In this document: positions 58,300-64,000 of the stretch, piece after piece | Layout of the letters: every line of letters starts with the position of its first letter | Position numbering within the stretch: position 1 is the stretch's first letter | Origin: Rhododendron vialii | Taxonomy: Eukaryota > Streptophyta > Magnoliopsida > Ericales > Ericaceae | Length of the DNA: 64,000 nt | Direction: 5' to 3' | Assembly (NCBI RefSeq): GCF_030253575.1 | Contig: NC_080560.1 | Span: 14,947,001 to 15,011,000 of the forward strand | Translations under genes and position numbers: made by a program | The notes under the pieces: model-generated | Seen by the model: the letters and a program-made list of their open reading frames with translations, nothing else | Told to the model about the DNA's origin: nothing | Database searches by the model: none

Positions 58300-58377
58300 G
58301 GACATAAGTCAAGATGATGGATGTAGAAGGAGAGTTGGTGGAACAGGATTCACAGACTGATTTAGGACTGAACATTG
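58300..58377 (+). CDS. Candidate short first coding exon, gene unknown
   Basis: After an acceptor-like GCATGGTTAG there is ATGATGGATGTAGAAGGAGA (ATG at 58314), which reads MMDVEGELVEQDSQTDLGLNI before a donor-like AACATTG|GTAGGG. The acidic composition, GC content higher than the flanks, and the two splice-like borders look like a real first exon. No downstream exon could be joined, since transposons follow from about 58980. It may be a gene remnant or chance. I do not assign a family. Confidence 0.25.
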
Positions 58378-59008
58378 GTAGGGATCGTCATGCAGATTTG
58401 GTTTTGTTCCTAATTATATCTACTCCCTGGTCCTTTCAATCCTATTCTTAGAACAGGCTTGCTTATGAATTAGGGACATTTAGAGAGAATTCTATTGTTT
58501 GTTTTCTACTCAAGAAAAAAACAAATCCATGTGTGGGTGTGGACTGTTGGAATTTGTCTCTGCTGAACAAATCTTATGAACAACTTTTTGGGGCTATTTT
58601 TTATCTTTCTATTCTAGCTTTTACACTCTTATTTCTAAATCATACATCTTGTTCAAGAGCTGCGTTGTCTTCTCTAGGCCTTCCATGCGTTATAGCATCT
58701 TCATTAATGTCATTTCTTTCCTTACTGGTATAGTCACTATTGGGTATTTTTGCTACAGAACATTGTGGATTTCAGAAAGTGCATAAACCTGTAATCGAAG
58801 TCATGCACTTAATCAAACTTATGCAACTTACAATTCCCAAAAATATTCAACACCGCTCAATTCAACGGGCATGACGGACGTGCCTTGCACATCGCGATAT
58901 ACCTAGTTTCTAATGAAGAAAAGGTCTTGGAGAAAGCAATGGTCGGATCGTGTTCATCCGATAATGATGCTACAGCCCTAGGAATTAGCCTAATCATCTT
59001 TCTTTTTT
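58378..59008. other. Intergenic or intronic; nothing recognised
   Basis: T-rich text with no supported exon. A short phrase ggcatgacggacgtgccttg near 58868 is GC-rich but cannot be assigned. Confidence 0.3.
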
Positions 59009-59597
59009 GGGCAAATTTTCGTAATCGTCCCTCTAGTTTTACGGTTATCTCAATTTCGTCTCTCTAGTTTCAATTGTCTCAATTTCGTCCCTGTAGTTTG
59101 TTTTACGTTCCAAATTGGTAAAATCGTTAACACCGTTAATGAAACTAACGGAAAAAATATGATTAAAAAATTAAGTGCTTTAATTTTCAATCCGGTTGAA
59201 CCGGTGCGAATATCTTATTTTTCTGATATTTTTATCTTAAATGGTCATAATGGATTTTTGATTCTAAGGCAGTTCAATGAGCATCCTAAGAGAGCCCTGG
59301 AACTAAATAACGAGTCTTTGGGTGCTCGTTGAAAAGCCTTAGAGGCAAAAATTCATTACGATCATTTAGGATAAAATGATCAAAAAAAAAAGATTTTCGC
59401 ACCAGTTCAACCGGATTGAAAATTGGATAACTTAATTTTTTAATCATATTTTTTCCGTTAGTTTCATCAACGGTGTTAACGATTTTATCAATTTGGAACG
59501 TAAAACAAACTACATGGACGAAATTGAGACAATTGAAACTAGAGGGACGAAATTGAGACAACCGTAAAACTAGAGGGATGACTACGAAAATTTACCC
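59009..59597. mobile_element. Mutator-like MITE, second copy (589 bp)
   Basis: Ends GGGCAAATTTTCGTAATCG and GACTACGAAAATTTACCC carry the same long inverted arms as 47493-48079. TTCTTTTTT flanks both ends exactly (59000-59008 and 59598-59606), a 9-bp duplication. The two copies align end to end; the frame in the minus direction (59286-59561) is a by-product. Confidence 0.88.
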
Positions 59598-59607
59598 TTC
59601 TTTTTTT

Positions 59608-59713
59608 GGAAAGTGACGGCCTAAGATGTGTTTTGATAATTAATACCCGTTAATTTTAATAATTAATTAGTGGATATTAATTATCAAAACATGTCTTGGG
59701 CTGTCATTTTCTC
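59608..59713. repeat. Small palindromic MITE, relative of 48115-48234
   Basis: GTGTTTTGATAATTAATACC on the left faces GGATATTAATTATCAAAACATG on the right, and outer gacggcctaag/cttgggctgtc match the termini of the 120-bp element. It lies right after the Mutator-like MITE, as its relative does in the UGT intron. No duplication of target was found. Confidence 0.55.
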
Positions 59714-59802
59714 CTCCTTTTTTTTCATCTCTGATGATGAAACCAAGGGGAAGACTTCCAAGAAATTTTTTTTTTGGTAGTGAAGAGTTCCTAAAAACCG
59801 GA

Positions 59803-59948
59803 CTAATCTATCCAACTCCTTCCATCGCCTCACGCAAATGCGTGAGGTGGACAAATCGCTGTCAAGGGGAATTAACCTGGGACCTTGAGGTGGTAAGCCC
59901 CGCCGAGGCAAGTCTAGCCTCTTGGGGTTGATGGAGGAGTTGGATTAA
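59803..59948. repeat. Short inverted-repeat unit
   Basis: TAATCTATCCAACTCCTTCC on the left faces GGAGGAGTTGGATTAATG on the right, with CGCCTCACGCAAATGCGTGAGG forming a small inner hairpin. On the - strand, ggtcccaggttaattcc looks box-B-like, so a SINE origin is possible. Confidence 0.4.
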
Positions 59949-60216
59949 TGTCATCGAATATAACATTTCTACTTGAAAAATAACACAAAGCAAAATGTTC
60001 CTCAAATTTGTTTTTTTCTAAAATAATTCATGCAAAATTTACCCAAAAAAAAAAAAAAAATTTAAGGAACAAAACTGAGGGTCAACTTTCTATATTCACA
60101 TGCATTGTGAAAGAGCTAAATATGGGTTAAAAGGGCTCATCTGATTTTGATTGCAAATGACACAAATATTGAATGGAGCATGCTTTGTTACATATTCTAC
60201 TTCAGCTACATACAAT

Positions 60217-60971
60217 CAGGGACGGAGCCAGAAATATCACGCTGGGACGACCGTGCATGCGAGAAAAAAAAATATAAATACACATGCATAATCACGTAAA
60301 TACATTAAAACTCAAAATAACATAAATACATAAATCGGTTTAACTAATAGGATCGATCTTGATGTATGTGTCTTGCTTTTCATTATTGTTCAACTTCTTT
60401 TTTTTCATTCATCACAACTGAACGAATTCGGTACATGGGCTTTCATGTTACTTTATTTTACCAGTCAAAAAACAAAGATTAGGAGAAATCTAGAACAATC
60501 GGGGAAAGACATACCTACAACTTAAATTTTATCAAAATTACTTATAATTGTGTTTCCAAAATCTCTTCTCCTCTGTCTCTATTTTCTCGAAATTGCCTTT
60601 GAAGTCTTAACAATTAGGGATGTTTGTGCCAAGAGAGGGGGGGATTTGGTGTGCCATTGAGATTTTAGGGCAAAAAGAAATAAAATTGTAAAATACTAAA
60701 ACCATCTAACGAAATGTGGAATTTATTACTTAAATATTCACAATATTAACCTTATAGTTTTATTTTTTCTTATATTTTAGCCCTTAGCCTTTAGTAATTA
60801 ATGTTGGTATCCTCGTAGTTCAAAGGTTACAATTATAATTTTTTTTTTCAAAATTTTACACAAGGGCGAGCCTATATACTTTCATAGGAATTTTTTTTTT
60901 TTTTTACATATAATAGTAATGTTTCTTTTTCTTCTTGCAGGGGCGACCGCCCCTCCCTAGCTTCATCCCTG
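60217..60971. mobile_element. Old hAT element (CAGGGACGGAGCCAG ends)
   Basis: The left end CAGGGACGGAGCCAGAA and the right end CTAGCTTCATCCCTG are inverted with mismatches, matching the CAGGG(G/A)CGGA termini common among plant hAT elements. The flanks CATACAAT and AGTACAAC agree at 5 of 8 bases, as expected for an aged duplication. No transposase. Confidence 0.6.
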
Positions 60972-61094
60972 AGTACAACCCTTTTGGATTGTGAGAAACA
61001 TGTGGTAAGAAGGAGGAGCTCAACCAATCAAAGAATAAGAGTGTCATTTTTGTACTTTTCTCTCTCTATTTCTCACTGAATCACTTCATCTAAA

Positions 61095-61152
61095 TGAGTG
61101 ATTTGGTAAGAAACTCTAATCATTTCTTTAGGTTTCTTACCAAATCACTATA
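61095..61152. repeat. Short perfect hairpin
   Basis: AGTGATTTGGTAAGAAAC and GTTTCTTACCAAATCACT pair perfectly over 18 bp around a ~17-base loop. Nothing else marks a gene. Confidence 0.7.
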
Positions 61153-61304
61153 TCCGAATGGGTTGTTACTTCTTACTACCCTACTGCTCTTTTGTGGTAC
61201 AAACTTTTTATTGTTCATTGTAGTTGGGCTACAAATGGGCATCCGAGTAGAAATTGGATACCCATTTGATAAGGGAGCCTTTGATCAGTTGCAAAATACT
61301 TTAG

Positions 61305-62288
61305 AACGTTGAAATCATACTTTGGGGGAGTTTAATTACGTCTTTCTCCTATTAAAAATGTTTTTTACTTTATAATAATTTGACAATAGAAGTATGGAGG
61401 GATTTGAAAATTTCAAGTACAATATATTAAACCAAACTTCAAAATTAAATTCATCTAAATCAATAATACCTACCACTAAAAAATTAGGCCCCTAATTGTG
61501 AAACTCTTTATTTTACTGTACTTTTTTCCATTACTCCTTCCTCTGGCCCACCTTATGTTAATTTGTAAACTTCTGGACGTAAGTAGAATTTGGTACTTTA
61601 ACTTTTGGAAGAATTAAAATCTTTGTTAATTAAATTTGGATTTTAAAAATTGAAAGGTTGAGTAGTGACCAAGAAAAAACTTGGGCCGCCACTAACGACC
61701 ATTGTAGAATTACTCCTCTGCAAACGGTGATGATTTTGATGCGATGTGATCTACTGTAGTATTTATTTCTGGGATGTCCGAATTATTGAATGATACTGTT
61801 TTTCACGTCTGATCGAAGGAGAATTACAATCGTGACAAACACGTTTGTCATGGCGCCTCTGTAACAACAACTCCATCACCAAACCCAGCCTCAACAACCC
61901 TTTCTATTGCTTTATTGTTTACTCTTATGAACTACTAGTTCAATGATGATAGTCTACGAATACCATTTCATTTGATTTGATTTCTGCCATTTTCATCTGA
62001 CACCTTCTTGTGGGTTCTGTATTAGGGAAGTAGTAGAGCTTACTAATAATGCAGCTTACTATCCTAGATGGTGTTCTCGTCCCACTTACTTGTGGCAGGA
62101 GTAAGTTAGTACCTAGTAGTATTTGTTTATGTGAGATTTTGGTTTCCTACTTGAGCTAGCTTGAGGCACCTCGACTGATCTCTGAGGATCAATTCCACCT
62201 TCCAGTGGTGGAGGGTCAATTAAAGTCGGTGGCCTAATCACTAGCTGTATGTTTTCGGGCCTTTTCCGTTTAGTTTTCAAATTTTCAC
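61305..62288 (+). repeat. Third UGT-type 3' flank and unit E, without a UGT gene
   Basis: 61310-61900 aligns with 40970-41600 and 50275-50870 and includes the ~100-bp motif (61770-61868). 62030-62240 matches unit B from CTTGTGGCAGGAG to GGTGGCCTAATCACTAGCTG. No PSPG or other UGT exon is found before it, so this unit either lost its UGT or was duplicated without one. Confidence 0.7.
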
Positions 62289-62656
62289 GCTAATGATTAA
62301 TTATGCTTTTTTGGTTTTGCCATTATTCAATTATTTTTTGCATTTGTTAGTTTTACGTCAAATTTTTGGGAAATACGGTGAGTAAGGTCGAGAGGAATCG
62401 GAAAAGTAAAAAATTATGACTTTTACACAAGTATTTTCGGAAATATCCAAGAAAAAATTCAAATACTAACTTTTTGGGCTTTTCTTTGGATATTTTCCAA
62501 ATTACTTATGTAAAAGTCATAATTTTTTACTTTTTCGATTCCTCTCATCAATACTCACCCATATCACATAAAAGTTTAGCGTAAAACTAACAAACACCCA
62601 AAAAAATTTGAACAAGTTTGAACAAAAAAATTATTCTGCATAAGTTAATCATTAGC
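62289..62656. repeat. 368-bp imperfect foldback MITE
   Basis: GCTAATGATTAATTATGC and GCATAAGTTAATCATTAGC are the termini, and the arms continue through GTTAGTTTTACG, GAGAGGAATCG and a long AAAAATTATGACTTTTACA stretch. It belongs with 4450-4707. It interrupts unit E. Confidence 0.7.
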
Positions 62657-62837
62657 ATAAACACCTTTGCTCGCTGGATGATACCTACCATCAACATCAC
62701 AATATCCAGGATGGACATTGTGATGTTGATAATAATGTAGTTGTTCAATCATAATCTTACGCTCTTGGGATTTACTTATGTATCGTTTTCTAGACCCTAT
62801 TCAGAAGTGTTTTCATTAACTAACAAGTTGTAAACTA

Positions 62838-63117
62838 CTTCTTCCGTCATTTTTTAAGTGTTCTGTTTCGTAACTCCAACTTATTAAAAATATATCATCA
62901 TTACACATTTCACATCAACTTTTACCTCCACTTTTCATGTTTACTATTTATGGAGACATCATCATTACACTTTTACTTACTAACTTTTCAAAATGGAATC
63001 CATTTTTAGGGACAAATTAGAAAATACACTAACTTTTACCCATTAACTTTACAAAATGGACACTTATTAAGGGACAGTCCAAAATAGAATACTGGACTCT
63101 AAAAAAGGGGATGGAGG
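62838..63117. repeat. Stowaway-like MITE with TA duplication
   Basis: CTTCTTCCGTCATTTTTTAA on the left and GGGGATGGAGG on the right are inverted (CTYCNTCCGTC type) with TA on both sides (62836-62837 and 63118-63119). Non-coding. Confidence 0.65.
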
Positions 63118-63124
63118 TAGTATA

Positions 63125-63770
63125 ATTTTTTGATTTTGTCCTTATTCAAATTTTTTCCACATTTGTTAGTTTTACGCCAAGCTTTTATGTATTATTGGTT
63201 TGTTTCGATGAGAGGAGTCGGAAAATTAAAAAATTATAACTTTTACATATATATTTTCAAAAATATCCAAGAAAAAGTAAAGAAAAAAACTGAAACCCTA
63301 AAGAGAGGAAAATATTTAATTTCAGGAGAAGACATACTGAGCTAGTTCTCCATGACACGGGGAGGAAATAACAAGCTGCTGTGCCGCCTACCTGCCACAA
63401 GGGTCTCATCCCGAGTTCAAAGACACTATTTGAACTGTTTATTTTGTAAATCTCGAGGTGTTTATTAGCCTTAAAAAAAAAACAAGTCAATCAGACATTT
63501 GCAACTTAGTAAACGAATCACGTTTTTTTTCTCAGTAAATGAACGGCAACTATTATTTGAAGAATACACAGCAGAATATTTGGTTTTCTCTGAGCTAACA
63601 ATCTCCGATCGACTTGATTTTCTGGATGGCTATTCTATGTGTCGGGCTCTGTAAAATGAATAGTCCGGATCATGTTTTTGAGCTTGGATGAGACCCTTAA
63701 AATCAGCAAAATCAATTGGGCCAGGGACCTTGTCCAAAATGGGACCCCTAATTATGAAACTCTTGTTTTA
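63125..63770 (+). other. Single arm of a foldback, then end of unit E
   Basis: 63125-63290 resembles one arm of the foldback at 62289-62656 (GTTAGTTTTACGCCAAGC, GATGAGAGGAGTCGG). 63330-63760 matches the end of unit B at about 43065-43680, including the tRNA-like stretch and the AATTATGAAACTCTTGTTTT block. No gene. Confidence 0.5.
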
Positions 63771-64000
63771 CTCCCTTCGTCCTAAATTTTTGGTCCTCTT
63801 TTATTTTTTGGAAGTTTCAAAAGATTGACTATATTTTCTAATTTATAATATTTTTTTATAGCGAATATGGATAGATCTCAATAAATTTTTTTATACAAAA
63901 TTTTTAAAATTATCAAAAAGATTATAAATTATAAAATATAATCAATTAAAAAATGTTACGAAAAAAAAAAAAAACACAAGATTTTGGGACCACTTTTTAA
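63771..64000. repeat. Stowaway-like MITE, cut by the window edge
   Basis: TA then CTCCCTTCGTCCTAAATTTTT is a typical Stowaway terminus. The right end lies outside the window. Confidence 0.55.

Noticed and set aside
1..64000. CRISPR array, bacterial operon or prophage
   Set aside because: Spliced genes and plant transposons throughout; no regularly spaced repeat-spacer structure.

Overview
The window looks like nuclear DNA of a dicotyledonous plant. It is AT-rich, has canonical GT-AG spliced genes with many introns, and is densely packed with plant transposon families (L1-like LINE, hAT, Mutator-like, Stowaway, TRIM, SINEs with the conserved angiosperm 3' domain). I could not fix the species. 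Only three genes look intact, all on the + strand: one raffinose-family glycoside hydrolase (SIP2-type, 774 aa, 13 coding exons, CDS 18368-24629) and two tandem UDP-glycosyltransferases of the UGT74 type (455 aa each, three exons; 37936-40345 and 45962-49080), about 96 percent identical in protein.

Layout. 1-3450: possible LTR end, then a 5'-truncated dead LINE. 3451-14400: no gene; a patchwork of MITEs, a SINE-like unit, a 2.3-kb Mutator-like element with 9-bp target duplications carrying two SINEs (9746-12031), and a near-perfect 388-bp palindrome (12981-13368). 14430-24850: the SIP2 gene, with an ABRE/G-box and TATA box, a probable leader exon, a ~3.5-kb leader intron that has collected a MITE and C-rich hexamer tracts, the CDS and a poly(A) signal. 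24850-27400: TRIM fragment and MITEs. 27400-30440: a repeated non-coding unit of unknown nature. 30741-32452: SINE, TRIM and hAT MITE in a row, two of them with clear target duplications. 33000-51050: a tandem segmental duplication carrying the two UGT genes. Copy 1 has a 4.2-kb hAT element (with nested foldbacks) about 0.5 kb upstream of its ATG. Copy 2 has two Mutator-like insertions in its second intron. In each case the other copy shows the empty site. 51300-64000: second full copy of the repeated unit, a possible 5' gene remnant (55300-58400), a second pair of the same intron-type MITEs, an old hAT element, and a further copy of the UGT 3' flank without a UGT gene.

The SIP2-type enzyme should hydrolyse raffinose-family oligosaccharides, and its ABRE fits ABA- or stress-linked control. 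The UGTs should transfer glucose from UDP-glucose to small acceptors (hormones or phenolics in known UGT74 members); the true acceptor cannot be read from sequence. There is no sign that the hydrolase and the UGTs work in one pathway. The most interesting content is structural: insertions dated by the UGT duplication, an intron flanked by a 7-bp direct repeat just before the UGT signature motif, very symmetrical foldbacks, and a six-copy ~100-bp sequence that is paired with an inverted partner in two copies.
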